Positions 1-9,051 of a DNA stretch of 64,000 bases are shown here, in pieces. The stretch is taken from assembly GCF_004349065.1 (NCBI RefSeq), contig NZ_SMKZ01000019.1, positions 57,762 through 121,761 of the forward strand. The letters run 5' to 3'. How positions within the stretch are numbered: position 1 is the first letter of the stretch; each line of letters begins with the position of its first letter. The notes beneath the pieces are model-generated. The model ran no database searches. It was not told where the DNA came from and saw nothing but the letters and a program-made list of their open reading frames with translations. Position numbers and translations under genes: made by a program. Origin of the DNA: Jiangella asiatica. GTDB lineage: Bacteria > Actinomycetota > Actinomycetes > Jiangellales > Jiangellaceae.

Positions 1-328
1 TCGGCGCGACCGCTGGAAGATCGCAGTCCATCGCAGCGATCTCGCCAGTGTCAGGCCGAGAACCAGTGAGCTCTACGACCTCGACGACGATCCGCATGAG
101 CTCACCAACCTCTGGGATGCACCGGAGCATCTCGCGACCGAGACCGGGCAGATGGACAAGCTGCTCGACGTGCTGGTCGCTACGGGAACCGCAGTCAGAA
201 ACGAAAGGCACACCGGTGAGTCACGACTCGACGGACGAAGCAAGCGAAGCCGCACATCACCCACGTCCGCAGTTCCGGCGCCAGGAATGGCTGGACCTGT
301 GCGGCACGTGGCAGTTCGCGTTCGATGA
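1..328 (+). CDS. Sulfatase, C-terminal part only
   Basis: Partial gene entering from the left edge, reading frame beginning at base 2. The residues RRDRWKIAVHR followed by ELYDLDDDPHELTNLWD match the closing segment of type I (formylglycine) sulfatases, which end with an ELYDLxxDPxExxNL signature. The family usually stops soon after a motif like the RNERHTGES seen here, near base 218. This frame instead stays open to a TGA at 326-328, so it overlaps the next gene by 113 bp. Either the original stop was lost or the downstream gene starts later. With the second sulfatase and the GH2 enzyme it suggests degradation of a sulfated glycan. The catalytic part lies outside the window. Confidence 0.75.
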   Translation, partial: RRDRWKIAVHRSDLASVRPRTSELYDLDDDPHELTNLWDAPEHLATETGQMDKLLDVLVATGTAVRNERHTGESRLDGRSKRSRTSPTSAVPAPGMAGPVRHVAVRVR

Positions 329-2081
329 TAGCGATGAGGGGACGGAGCGTCGCTGGTTCGACGACCCGAGGTTCGACGCCACGATCCATGTCCCGTACCC
401 GCCGGAGTCGAAGCTGTCGGAGGTGCACGACCCCTCTTTCCACCCGGTCCTCTGGTATGCCCGTGAGGTCGAGGCGCCGCAACTCCGAGCCGACCAGAGG
501 CTACTGCTCCACTTCGGAGCGGTCGATTATCACGCGACCGTCTGGGTGAACGGCGAACACGTTGGGGAGCACCTTGGCGGCCACACACCCTTTACTTTCG
601 ATATCACCGAGGCGCTGAGCTCGGAGCGTGAGCGGCAGCTCGTGGTCGTCCGCGCCGAGGATCAGCCGAGAGACGCCAGCCAGCCCCGCGGCAAACAGAC
701 GACGTCCGAAGAACCTCGAGGCATCTGGTACGACCGGACGTCGGGCATCTGGCAGTCGGTTTGGCTCGAGACAGTGCCGATGTTGCACATGACCGGGCTG
801 CGCTGGACCACCGACATCGAGAACGACCTCATTCACCTCGACGTCACGCTCAATCAGGCGCCGGCGACGAAGCGTACGGTGACCGTCCGGCTCAGCGTCG
901 ATGGTGTGCTGCATACCGAACAATCGGCGACGACGTCGTGCCGTACGACCCGGGTGAGCATCGGCATCGACTCCCTGCGGAACGGCCATAAGACGATCAT
1001 GTGGTCGCCTGATGCGCCGAACCTGGTCGACGCTGAGGTGGTGCTCGAGGCCGACGGCGGTTTGCTCGAGGACAGGGCGCAGAGTTACCTCGGCCTGCGT
1101 AGTGTCGGCTTCCGTGACGGGCTCTTCCTGCTCAACGGCCATCCTTACTACCTCCGGATGGTGCTCGAACAGGGCTTCTGGCCCGAGTCACACCTGACCG
1201 CGCCGAGTCTCGACGCCCTGCGCCGCGAGGTGGAGTTGATCAAGAGGCTCGGCTTCAACGGCGTTCGGATCCACCAGAAGATCGAAGACCCGCGCTTCCT
1301 GTACTGGTGCGATCGGTTGGGGCTGGTCGTGTGGAGCGAGTTCCCGGCAGCCTTTGAGTACTCGCCGACGGCCGTGTCGAGAACCGTCCACGAATGGGTG
1401 GAAGCCGTGGAACGCGACCTCAGCCATCCGTCGATCGTGGCGTGGGTGCCCCTGAACGAGAGCTGGGGTGTGCCGAAGATCGCGACGTCGAAGCAACAGC
1501 AGGCCTTCGCCACGGCCATGTATCACCTGACCAAGGCGCTCGACCCGACTCGTCTGGTGATCTCCAACGACGGTTGGGAGCACACCATCAGCGACATCTG
1601 GAGTGTTCACGATTACACGCCGAGTGGCGCCAGCATTCGCGGCCGATACCACACCCGGGAGGCCGTGCATCGCACGCTGTACGAGGCTGGTCCGGGTCGA
1701 CGCAAGGTGATGCTCCTCGACGACGAGCGAGCCGGCCAGCCGGTGATGATCACCGAGTTCGGCGGTCTCTCGTACGCCCACGAGTTGGACGGCAAATGGG
1801 CTGGTTATGCCACTGTCGACTCCTCGGACGAACTACGCGACGGCGTCAAGGAGCTGATCGACGCGATCACGGATTCGCCCGAGATTTCTGGGTTCTGTTA
1901 CACGCAGCTCACCGATACCCAGCAGGAGCGCAACGGTCTGCTCACCGAAGACCGCGAGCCGAAACTGCCGATGGATGTCTTGCGGGCGATCATCTCGCGG
2001 CCGTCCCGTGCGATTCCGGCCGAGGACGTTGACGCCTACCGCCGTGCCAACCGCAGGGCACAGGATGAGAAGGAGGACTAG
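216..2081 (+). CDS. Glycoside hydrolase family 2 enzyme (beta-glucuronidase/galactosidase-like)
   Basis: Predicted 621-residue intracellular glycosidase. The N-terminal sugar-binding jelly roll is recognisable (QEWLDLCGTWQFAFD, then GAVDYHATVWVNGEHVGEHLGGH), followed by the immunoglobulin-like domain and a TIM barrel. The barrel carries the acid/base glutamate in VPLNESWG (about E415) and the nucleophile in ITEFGG (about E514). No signal peptide is seen. The GTG at 216 was chosen because GAAAGG lies 7-8 bases upstream and the protein then begins just before the conserved start of the family; an upstream ATG at 48 is in frame but lies inside the sulfatase. It abuts the next sulfatase (TAG then ATG), so they are one operon. 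Exact substrate (beta-galactoside, glucuronide or other) cannot be told. Confidence 0.88.
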   Translation: MSHDSTDEASEAAHHPRPQFRRQEWLDLCGTWQFAFDDSDEGTERRWFDDPRFDATIHVPYPPESKLSEVHDPSFHPVLWYAREVEAPQLRADQRLLLHFGAVDYHATVWVNGEHVGEHLGGHTPFTFDITEALSSERERQLVVVRAEDQPRDASQPRGKQTTSEEPRGIWYDRTSGIWQSVWLETVPMLHMTGLRWTTDIENDLIHLDVTLNQAPATKRTVTVRLSVDGVLHTEQSATTSCRTTRVSIGIDSLRNGHKTIMWSPDAPNLVDAEVVLEADGGLLEDRAQSYLGLRSVGFRDGLFLLNGHPYYLRMVLEQGFWPESHLTAPSLDALRREVELIKRLGFNGVRIHQKIEDPRFLYWCDRLGLVVWSEFPAAFEYSPTAVSRTVHEWVEAVERDLSHPSIVAWVPLNESWGVPKIATSKQQQAFATAMYHLTKALDPTRLVISNDGWEHTISDIWSVHDYTPSGASIRGRYHTREAVHRTLYEAGPGRRKVMLLDDERAGQPVMITEFGGLSYAHELDGKWAGYATVDSSDELRDGVKELIDAITDSPEISGFCYTQLTDTQQERNGLLTEDREPKLPMDVLRAIISRPSRAIPAEDVDAYRRANRRAQDEKED

Positions 2082-3605
2082 ATGCAGCCGAACATTCTGC
2101 TGGTGATGACGGATCAGCATCGCGCTGATTTCACGGCGAGTGAGGGCTTCGGTCTCGATACGATGCCGTTCCTCGATTCGTTCGCTGCGAGAGGCACGCG
2201 CGTCCGGCGTGCCTATACCACCGCGCCGGCGTGTGTTCCCGCGCGGACGAGCCTGCTGACCGGGCGCTGGCCGTCCACTCACCGAGTCCGGCAGAACTCG
2301 GCGACCCATGAGGTGGTTCGCGGCGCCGACCTACTGGATGTGCTGCGCGACGCCGGGTACGAACTGCACTTCAACGGCAAGCCGCATATGTACCGGGGCC
2401 CGGACAGCTTCGACTCCTTCTGCGGGCCGTACTTCCACGTGAACGGGCCGGACGGGGACGGTACGGACACAGAGTTCTCGACATGGCTGAAGTCGATCGA
2501 CCACGGACCAGCGCTGGAGCCGACGCCGTTCCCGCTCGAGGTGCAGTTCCCGCATCGGATCGTCTCCGATGCGATCGCGTCCCTCGACGAGCGCGACACG
2601 TCCAGACCGTTCTTCAGCTGGGTTTCCTTTCCCGAGCCGCATAACCCGTATCAGGTACCCGAGCCGTACCACTCGATGTTCGACGAGGTCGACATCCCCG
2701 ACCGGTCAGTCGGGCCAGAAGGTGCAGCTGCCAAGGGCGGGAAATTCCAATGGCTGCGTGAGCTGATCGAGTCGAAGCGGCCTGGCTATGACGAGCACTG
2801 GCGCCGCTACCGCGCGAACTACTGCGGGATGTTGCGGCTGATCGATGACCAGATCCGACGGCTGATCACGTATCTGGATGACAACCGCCAGCTCGAGAAC
2901 ACGATTGTGCTCTTCGTTGCCGACCACGGCGACTACGTCGCTGATTACGGGCTGCAGCGCAAGGGCGCCGGCATCCCTGAGGTGCTGATGCGTATTCCGT
3001 TCCTGGTCGTCGGGCCCGGTGTCGTCGCGCAGGACAACAGCACCGACTTCGTCTCGCTGGCCGATCTGTTCCCCAGCCTGTGTGAGGCCGCCGGCCAGGA
3101 CATTCCTCTGGGCGTGCAGGGCCGCAGCCTCTGGCCGATGCTCACGGGCGCGGACTATCCGGTGGGCGAGTTCAACAGCATCTACGCCGAGCACGGATAC
3201 GGCGGGATTCCGTATGACGACGACGCCCGCCCGGAGCTGCATTTCCCCTACGACACCACCAGGTACGACGAGCTCAACACAGTGACCCAGAGCGGCTTCA
3301 CCCGGATGGTCCGGCAGGGCGGCTGGAAGCTCAGCTACGACAACATCGGGCGGGCGGAACTGTACGACCTCTCGGCCGATCCGATGGAGCTGAACAACCG
3401 TTCCGACGATCCGTCGGCGGCCGCCGTCCGGGCCGAACTCACCGAAAAACTGCTCTGGTGGTCCACCCGGCTGACCGACGACCTCCCGGACGCGAAATAC
3501 CAAACCAGGCGCGCCGACCACAACTGGTGGTCCTTGTTTTCACGTGTTGGGCCTGGCAGATCTGCGACCAGTACACGTACCGCTAACGAGCCTGACAACG
3601 CTTAG
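2082..3605 (+). CDS. Type I sulfatase (arylsulfatase A / choline-sulfatase superfamily)
   Basis: A 507-residue sulfatase that hydrolyses sulfate esters. It has the N-terminal metal-binding motif NILLVMTDQH (D11, Q12), the formylglycine site ACVPARTSLLTGRWP with Cys51 in CxPxR context, and the second metal site VADHGDY (D281, H282). The C-terminal ELYDLSADPMELNNR signature is complete. The cysteine-type site needs a formylglycine-generating enzyme, not found in the window. Length is normal for the family and there is no signal peptide, so action on imported oligosaccharides is likely. The start ATG immediately follows the stop of the GH2 gene, with AGGAGG upstream. Substrate is unknown; the neighbours suggest a sulfated or uronic-acid-containing glycan. 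Confidence 0.93.
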   Translation: MQPNILLVMTDQHRADFTASEGFGLDTMPFLDSFAARGTRVRRAYTTAPACVPARTSLLTGRWPSTHRVRQNSATHEVVRGADLLDVLRDAGYELHFNGKPHMYRGPDSFDSFCGPYFHVNGPDGDGTDTEFSTWLKSIDHGPALEPTPFPLEVQFPHRIVSDAIASLDERDTSRPFFSWVSFPEPHNPYQVPEPYHSMFDEVDIPDRSVGPEGAAAKGGKFQWLRELIESKRPGYDEHWRRYRANYCGMLRLIDDQIRRLITYLDDNRQLENTIVLFVADHGDYVADYGLQRKGAGIPEVLMRIPFLVVGPGVVAQDNSTDFVSLADLFPSLCEAAGQDIPLGVQGRSLWPMLTGADYPVGEFNSIYAEHGYGGIPYDDDARPELHFPYDTTRYDELNTVTQSGFTRMVRQGGWKLSYDNIGRAELYDLSADPMELNNRSDDPSAAAVRAELTEKLLWWSTRLTDDLPDAKYQTRRADHNWWSLFSRVGPGRSATSTRTANEPDNA

Positions 3606-3635
3606 GTCGTCCCCTTCAATGAGGAGGCACGGATC

Positions 3636-5090
3636 ATGACCAGCATCTCGCGCAGAAAGTTCCTCCAAAGCACCGGATTGCTTGGTGCGGCGTCTGTGCT
3701 TGCCGCCTGCAACACCTCCCCATCGAGTTCTGGCGGCGAAGCAGGTGGCTCAGAGGGCAGCACCTTGCAATGGTGGGACCACAACGGCGGCCTGCAAGCG
3801 GCCAACAAGAAGAACTTCGAGTTGTTCAAGAAGGAATCCGGGGTCACCGTCGAGTACACCAACTATCAGCCGCCGAAGCTTGGCGAAGCACTGCAGCTCG
3901 CCCGACAGAGCGATCAACTGCCGGACGTTCACAGCCTCGCGGCACTGAAGTTGCCGCTTCCGGCACTTATCAAGGACGGCTGGTTCCAGCCGCTTCAGCT
4001 TGACGACGAGGCTCTGAGCAGGCTCCCCGAGGACGCACTGGTCGAGGGCATCCACATCTTCGATGGCAAGGTCTACACGATCCCGGTCTTCAACAGCAGG
4101 CAGTACTGGGGCGTCACCTGGCTCAACAAGGATATGCTCGCGGCCGCCGAGGTCGAGCCGCCGGGCACCTATGACGAGTTCCGTGCGGCTGCGAAGGCTG
4201 TCCAGGATACGGCGGGTGACGATACCTTCGGATGGATCTTCAATTTCGGCAACACGGGGCGGGTCGCGGAGATCGTCAACTACCTGGCACAACCGGCTGG
4301 GTTCGAGGGCTTCGGCGGCCGGCTCTTCAAGACAGGCGAGATCGAGTACCACCACGATGCCTACCTCGCCGTCATCGAGTTCCTCCTGTCCTTACAGCAA
4401 GACGGCCTGATGTTCCCCGGCTCGCAGACCTTGGTCGACCAGGATGCGCGGGTTCGGTGGGCAGCCGGTGCCGCGGGCTTCTTCTTCGATGGACCGTGGT
4501 GCACAAGCAGCGTCAAGTCGGACGCGGCCGAGTTCCTGGACAAGGTCGGTGTCGCACCGATGCTGGTGCCCGACTCCAGCGCTGAGCGGGTCGCCTACAA
4601 GGTGATTCAACGGGGCGTCTACCACCTCTCGGCATCGTCGACGATGCCGGCTGAGGCGAGTCAGCTCATCGGCTATCAAACCACCGAGGACTACTACGTC
4701 AGCATTGCTGAAGCCCTGGCACAGCCTCCACTGGACCTTTCGGTCATCGACAAGGCCGAGACACATTCGGCCTGGCGCACACTCATCGATTGGTACGGCG
4801 AGCAGGTCCACCTAGCCCCCGAGCCGGTCGTCAAGAATTCTGAGGTCGAGAAAGTAGCCGCCCAGCAGAAGCCCATACAACCGGATCTGGGCCAGATCGT
4901 GGCCGGCGCCTTCAGCGGCGACGTCCCTGACGTGAAAGCCGCTCTGAAAGAGTACAGTGACAAACTGACAGCGGATTGGGAGAAGAGTGTCGCCGCCGCC
5001 AAGAAGGACGGCGCCGAAGTGGAATTGGACGACTACGCGTTCCCCAATTGGAAACCCAAGCAGGACTACACGAAGGATATGTACATCTAA
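3636..5090 (+). CDS. Extracellular solute-binding protein of a sugar ABC importer (family 1)
   Basis: A 484-residue lipoprotein that would capture an oligosaccharide outside the cell. The N-terminus has a twin-arginine-like SRRKF motif, a hydrophobic stretch and a lipobox ending VLAAC (Cys about 25), followed by a Ser/Gly linker. The body has the usual binding-protein features (LQWWDHNGG, FFFDGPW). GAGGAGG lies before the ATG. No permease or ATPase follows: the next sequence is a decayed transposase, so the membrane genes were probably lost or lie elsewhere. Codon use is less GC-biased than in the genes after 5.7 kb. It probably serves the same glycan as the sulfatase and GH2 enzyme. Confidence 0.9.
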   Translation: MTSISRRKFLQSTGLLGAASVLAACNTSPSSSGGEAGGSEGSTLQWWDHNGGLQAANKKNFELFKKESGVTVEYTNYQPPKLGEALQLARQSDQLPDVHSLAALKLPLPALIKDGWFQPLQLDDEALSRLPEDALVEGIHIFDGKVYTIPVFNSRQYWGVTWLNKDMLAAAEVEPPGTYDEFRAAAKAVQDTAGDDTFGWIFNFGNTGRVAEIVNYLAQPAGFEGFGGRLFKTGEIEYHHDAYLAVIEFLLSLQQDGLMFPGSQTLVDQDARVRWAAGAAGFFFDGPWCTSSVKSDAAEFLDKVGVAPMLVPDSSAERVAYKVIQRGVYHLSASSTMPAEASQLIGYQTTEDYYVSIAEALAQPPLDLSVIDKAETHSAWRTLIDWYGEQVHLAPEPVVKNSEVEKVAAQQKPIQPDLGQIVAGAFSGDVPDVKAALKEYSDKLTADWEKSVAAAKKDGAEVELDDYAFPNWKPKQDYTKDMYI

Positions 5091-5145
5091 TACATGCAAC
5101 GTGATCGACTACCCAGCCCCACGCTGGTCCACCCACGCACCACCA

Positions 5146-5363
5146 CCTCATCGATCACGTTCGCGACCGTGCGGTCTCCGGACCAAGGTCACCAAAGGCG
5201 CCGGCTCGCGTGCGGCCGGGCTGGCCACGGCGTTCCAGCCATCGAGTCAGCACAGACCCGCTGGCGAGCCGGGAACGCGCCCGGACTTGTCGCGTTGGCT
5301 CGGGCAGGGGCCACCGTCGGCAGCGGCGCCCTTGGTGAGCGGCCCAAGGAGGACGCCGCATGA
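5146..5363 (+). pseudogene. IS256/Mutator-type transposase, decayed C-terminal fragment
   Basis: Joined across frames, the translation reads ITFATVR, then LRTKVTKGAGSRAAGLA, then IESAQTRWRAGNAP and LVALARAGA, ending at TGA 5361-5363. This is the characteristic end of IS256-family (Mutator) transposases. The pieces lie in two frames with at least two shifts, and nothing upstream in 5091-5145 continues it, so only the last ~70 codons remain. No terminal inverted repeat was identified. It sits directly behind the orphan binding protein and probably marks the edge of a rearrangement. Confidence 0.75.
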
Positions 5364-5725
5364 CGTTTCCTGCCGGCGTTCTGGACGCCTTCGCGGCCGC
5401 CCCCAGGCCGAACGTCCAGTTGGCTGCCCACCAGGAACAGTGCAGCGGGTTCACCGCGGCCAGCTGATCACCCGGCTGACCGACCAGCTCGGTCTGCTCG
5501 ACACTCACCTCGGCATGATCCTCGGGTCCTCGGCGGGGGCGGACGGATCGCGGGCATGCTGCTCTACGCGAGCGAGCTACTTCCGCGCAGCTCCCGATGG
5601 AGTTGGAGCATGATCGCACGTCTTCCTCGCCCTGCAGCAAACGTCCGTCGACAGCATCGCGGGAGCGGTTCAGCAATGACTGGAATGACGAGATCACCGG
5701 AATGACTGGATTGGAGCCTGCTCCC
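5364..5725. other. Non-coding stretch after the IS remnant
   Basis: No convincing gene. Short open frames here give low-complexity translations that match nothing recognised. Near the end, AATGACTGG occurs at 5675-5683 and again at 5701-5709, with AATGAC between them (5684-5689); this small direct repeat lies 17-50 bases before the GH51 start and could be a regulator site, but that is only a guess. TTGGAG at 5710-5715 is the likely ribosome binding site of the next gene. Confidence 0.5.
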
Positions 5726-7381
5726 ATGCCCGACTCCCACCACCAGGACCGTTCCCTTGGCCGTGAGGCCGTCGTGACCGTCGACACCCGCCGCCCGGCG
5801 GGGGAGGTCGACAACGACATCTACGGACACTTCCTTGAGTCCGCCTTCTTCGGCAACATCGAGGGAGGCGTGTTCGACGAGGGATCGCCGCTATCCATCG
5901 ACGAGCCGGGTCACCTGAACGGTCTCCGTGCCGACGTCCTCGAACTGTGCCGGGAGCTGCGGCCGGGGGCCATCCGCTGGCCCGGCGGCAACTTCACCTC
6001 GCCGTACCACTGGAAGGACGGCATCGGCCCACGGGACGAGCGTCCGACCCGGCTCGAACTCGCCTGGGGAGAGCTGGAAACCAACCGGTTCGGCACCGAC
6101 GAGTTCCTGGCCTGGTGTGAAGCGGTGGGTGCGGACCCATACCTGGTCCACTCCGCTCGCGACGTCGACGAGGCCGTGCGCTGGGTGGAGTACACCAACT
6201 CCGCCCAGGAGACGACCCTGACCCGACACCGCGCCGAGTACGGCCGGGCCGAACCGTGGAAGGTCCGGTACTGGGGCGTGGGTAACGAGGTCTACGGCCG
6301 GTGGCAGATGGGCCACCGCACCGCCGAGGAGTACGCCGCGGACGCTCGTGAGCACGCCCGCTTCATGCGCGCGGTGGACGCCGACATCAAGCTGATCGGC
6401 GTGGGCCTGCACCGGCGGCAGGATTGGACGCAGGCCGTCCTCGCCCGAGCCGGCCAGTTCCTGGACTACATCTCGATCCATCTGTACGGGGCAAGCACTC
6501 ACCTGTGGACCGGCGACGACTACGACGACGTGGTGGCGCAGGCACTCTACTTCGAGCAGGAGCTCAGCGCCTACTCTCAGCTTGTCAGCGACATCTCGGC
6601 GAAGGTCGGTCTGGACCGCCCGCCGGCACTGACGCTGGACGAATGGACGATGCGTCACCTCGAGCCCGCCGACTGGCCGCAGCCGCAACCCGGCGAGGAC
6701 GGCGGCATCGCACCGCGGGAGATGTCCGAGGCGAACGAGTCGACGGACCGGTTGCGAGTCAACCGATGGAGCCCGCGGACCATCGGCGACGCGGTCTTCT
6801 GCGCCGGAGTGTTCCACGCCATCCATCGGACGGCCGGACAGCCCGCCCCGGTGGCGATGGCGAATCCGGTGAACCTGGTGAACGCCAACGGCCTGGTAGT
6901 CGCCCGATCCAAGGGCGCCCTACGGTCCGCGATCTACCACGTCTGGCACCTGTACCGGCACCACACCGGCCGGACGGTGCTGCCGTGCGAGGTGGACGGC
7001 CCGGCGCGGTCGGCGATGGTGAAGCTGGGGGACGAGCGGGACCGCGACGGGCAGCACATCACCGCGCCGATGGCTGTGATGTACGTCGATGTCTGCGCCA
7101 CCCGTGCGGGCGACGGTTCGGTCCGGCTCGCGGTCGTGAACCGGCACCGCGACGAGACCGTGCGGCTGCGGCCGGTGTTCGACGGCGCCGCGGACGCCAC
7201 GCCCGGGCGAGCACATGTCCGGAGGCTCGGGGGAGACATCGCGGATCTATACGCGGTCAACGACCTGAGTACGCCGGACAGAATAGGAGTCCGCGACCTG
7301 GGCGAGGTCGAGGCCGCCGACGGAACGTGGGTGATCCCGCCGCACTCCGTGACGGTGCTGACAATGGGCGGCGAGACCTGA
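5726..7381 (+). CDS. Alpha-L-arabinofuranosidase, glycoside hydrolase family 51
   Basis: About 551 residues. Removes alpha-L-arabinofuranosyl groups from arabinan or arabinoxylan oligosaccharides. The N-terminus has the family pattern IYGHFLESAFFGNIEGGVFDE and IRWPGGNF. The acid/base residue is in GVGNEVYG (E188) and the nucleophile in LTLDEWT (E306), both in a TIM barrel followed by the C-terminal beta sandwich. No signal peptide, as usual for intracellular GH51. ATG 5726 was preferred because TTGGAG lies upstream and the conserved part starts soon after; an in-frame ATG at 5702 is possible and the frame is open further. Base composition matches the downstream region rather than the first 5 kb. 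Confidence 0.93.
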   Translation: MPDSHHQDRSLGREAVVTVDTRRPAGEVDNDIYGHFLESAFFGNIEGGVFDEGSPLSIDEPGHLNGLRADVLELCRELRPGAIRWPGGNFTSPYHWKDGIGPRDERPTRLELAWGELETNRFGTDEFLAWCEAVGADPYLVHSARDVDEAVRWVEYTNSAQETTLTRHRAEYGRAEPWKVRYWGVGNEVYGRWQMGHRTAEEYAADAREHARFMRAVDADIKLIGVGLHRRQDWTQAVLARAGQFLDYISIHLYGASTHLWTGDDYDDVVAQALYFEQELSAYSQLVSDISAKVGLDRPPALTLDEWTMRHLEPADWPQPQPGEDGGIAPREMSEANESTDRLRVNRWSPRTIGDAVFCAGVFHAIHRTAGQPAPVAMANPVNLVNANGLVVARSKGALRSAIYHVWHLYRHHTGRTVLPCEVDGPARSAMVKLGDERDRDGQHITAPMAVMYVDVCATRAGDGSVRLAVVNRHRDETVRLRPVFDGAADATPGRAHVRRLGGDIADLYAVNDLSTPDRIGVRDLGEVEAADGTWVIPPHSVTVLTMGGET

Positions 7382-7413
7382 ACGTGCGATATCGACGGTG
7401 CGGGACGGTCTGC

Positions 7414-7476
7414 GTCACTGGCCGCCCCAACGTTCTGCTCGTCTCCACCGAGCGGGATTGGCCGCGATCAGCACTT
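7414..7476 (+). pseudogene. Possible sulfatase N-terminal remnant
   Basis: After the GH51 stop, one frame reads TGRPNVLLVSTERDWPR, which resembles the first strand of type I sulfatases (PNVLLIxTDQxR). It runs out into an arginine-rich frame with no further similarity and is followed by the converging tctA gene. If real, it is a stub of a third sulfatase left by deletion. Only about 20 codons support it, so chance similarity is possible. Confidence 0.3.
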
Positions 7477-7514
7477 CGACGTCGGCGCCGACGATGTCCG
7501 CGAGGCTCGTGTTC

Positions 7515-9050
7515 TCAGGTCGGCCGGACCGCCTCCGGGCTGTCCTCGGACTCCGCCGGTTCCTGGACGCGCCGCTGACGAGCGGAGCGCCAGACGTAGA
7601 CGAGCGAGAGGACGATGAGCGCCCAGAAGACCAGAGACGCCGGCCGGGTGAAGAAGATGGTCCAGTCGCCGTGGGTGATGGTCATGGCGCGGCGGAAGTT
7701 CGTTTCGGCCATCGGCCCGAGGATGAGCCCGAGCACCAGCGGCGACACCGGGAACTCGTGGGTGACCATGAAATAGCCCAGGATCCCGAAGACGACGGTG
7801 ACGTACACGTCGGCGATCCGGTTGTTGATCGCGTACGAGCCGACCATGCAGAACATCAGGATCACGGGCACGAGGACCTGGTTGGGAACCCGGACGACGT
7901 GAACGAACAACCGCGCCGCCAACGTCCCCAGCAAAAGGATCATCACGTTGGCCACGATGAAGCTGGCGAAGATCGTGTAAACCAGCGACGACTGGCTACC
8001 GGTGAACAGGTCCGGCCCCGGCATCAACCCATGGATCAGGAGCCCACCAAGAAGCACCGCGGTGCCGGCTTCGCCGGGGATGCCGAGTGTGAACGTCGGA
8101 ATCATCGACCCACCGACGACGGCGTTGTTCGCCGACTCCGAGGCAGCCACGCCCTGTGGGTTGCCCTCGCCGAACGGGATCCGGCCTTTCGGCCGGCGCC
8201 TCGCTTCGGAGTACGAGAGGAAGGCGCCGATGTCGGTTCCAGTACCCGGGATGGCTCCGATGCCGCTGCCGATGAGCGATCCCCGCACCAGCGTGCCAGA
8301 GCTCGACCGCAGGTCGTCCGCCGACACGAACGTACGACCGGAGATCCGCGGCCGCTCCGTGACGCCGCTGGATTCGCGCACCATGACCAGCGCCTGGGTG
8401 ATGCCGAACACCCCGATGAGCACCGGGATGAGGGAGATCCCGCCGTAAAGCGCCTGCGAGCCGAACGTCAGCCGCAACTGCCCGGCGATCGGGTCGAGGC
8501 CGACGATGCCGACCACGAGACCGATCAACCCGGCAATGTAGCCCTTGAGCAGCGACTTACCCGCGACCGCGGCGATGATTGTCAAACCGTAGATCGCGAG
8601 CACGAAGAACTCGGGAGCCTGGAAGTTGAGCGCGAACCGGGCGATGACCGGCGCGAGAACACTCATGAGCAACGCCGAGACGAGACCGCCGACCGCGGAC
8701 GCGAACATGGCCATGCTCAGGGCCTCACCGGCTCGGCCCTTGCGCGTCATCGGGTATCCGTCGAGGAGGGTGGCCGCCGAAGCCGGTGTCCCCGGAACGT
8801 TCAGCAGGATCGCCGGAACCGAGCCGCCAGCGATGCCACCGGCGAAGACGCCCATGAGCACGGCCAGACCGGTCGCCGGTTCCATCAGGAACGTGAACGG
8901 CAGGAACAGCGCCATCGCCATCGTGGCCGTCAGCCCGGGCAACGCACCCACGACCATCCCGGCCACCACCGCACCGGCGATCGCCGCGATCAGGTGAGGG
9001 CTGGAGAACAGTGTCCCGAAGCCACCAAGAAGGGACGAGAAGATCTCCAT
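7515..9050 (-). CDS. tctA: Tripartite tricarboxylate transporter, large membrane subunit TctA
   Basis: 511-residue integral membrane protein with about 11-12 hydrophobic segments. The family hallmarks are visible: GALPGLTATMAMALFLPFTF near the N-terminus, the repeated glycine-rich LNVPGTPASAATLLDGYPM, and the second copy GAIPGTGTDIGAFLSYSEARR with SMIPTFTLGIPGEAGTAVLLGGLLIHG. It forms the ion-coupled channel for an organic acid captured by TctC. It lies one base after tctB in a tctC-tctB-tctA operon on the minus strand. The operon is preceded by the same operator found before the DapA/DhaKL operon. The name reflects the family; the substrate here need not be a tricarboxylate. Confidence 0.95.
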   Translation of the reverse strand: MEIFSSLLGGFGTLFSSPHLIAAIAGAVVAGMVVGALPGLTATMAMALFLPFTFLMEPATGLAVLMGVFAGGIAGGSVPAILLNVPGTPASAATLLDGYPMTRKGRAGEALSMAMFASAVGGLVSALLMSVLAPVIARFALNFQAPEFFVLAIYGLTIIAAVAGKSLLKGYIAGLIGLVVGIVGLDPIAGQLRLTFGSQALYGGISLIPVLIGVFGITQALVMVRESSGVTERPRISGRTFVSADDLRSSSGTLVRGSLIGSGIGAIPGTGTDIGAFLSYSEARRRPKGRIPFGEGNPQGVAASESANNAVVGGSMIPTFTLGIPGEAGTAVLLGGLLIHGLMPGPDLFTGSQSSLVYTIFASFIVANVMILLLGTLAARLFVHVVRVPNQVLVPVILMFCMVGSYAINNRIADVYVTVVFGILGYFMVTHEFPVSPLVLGLILGPMAETNFRRAMTITHGDWTIFFTRPASLVFWALIVLSLVYVWRSARQRRVQEPAESEDSPEAVRPT

Positions 9051-9051
9051 G

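Noticed and set aside
5675..5709. Repeated AATGACTGG before the GH51 gene
   Set aside because: Two copies only, no symmetry and no matching site elsewhere in the window; not called as an operator or repeat element.
7480..7493. Perfect palindrome CGTCGGCGCCGACG in the gap between GH51 and tctA
   Set aside because: Considered as a terminator or operator. It has no loop and no T-run, occurs once, and such GC palindromes arise easily in this composition.
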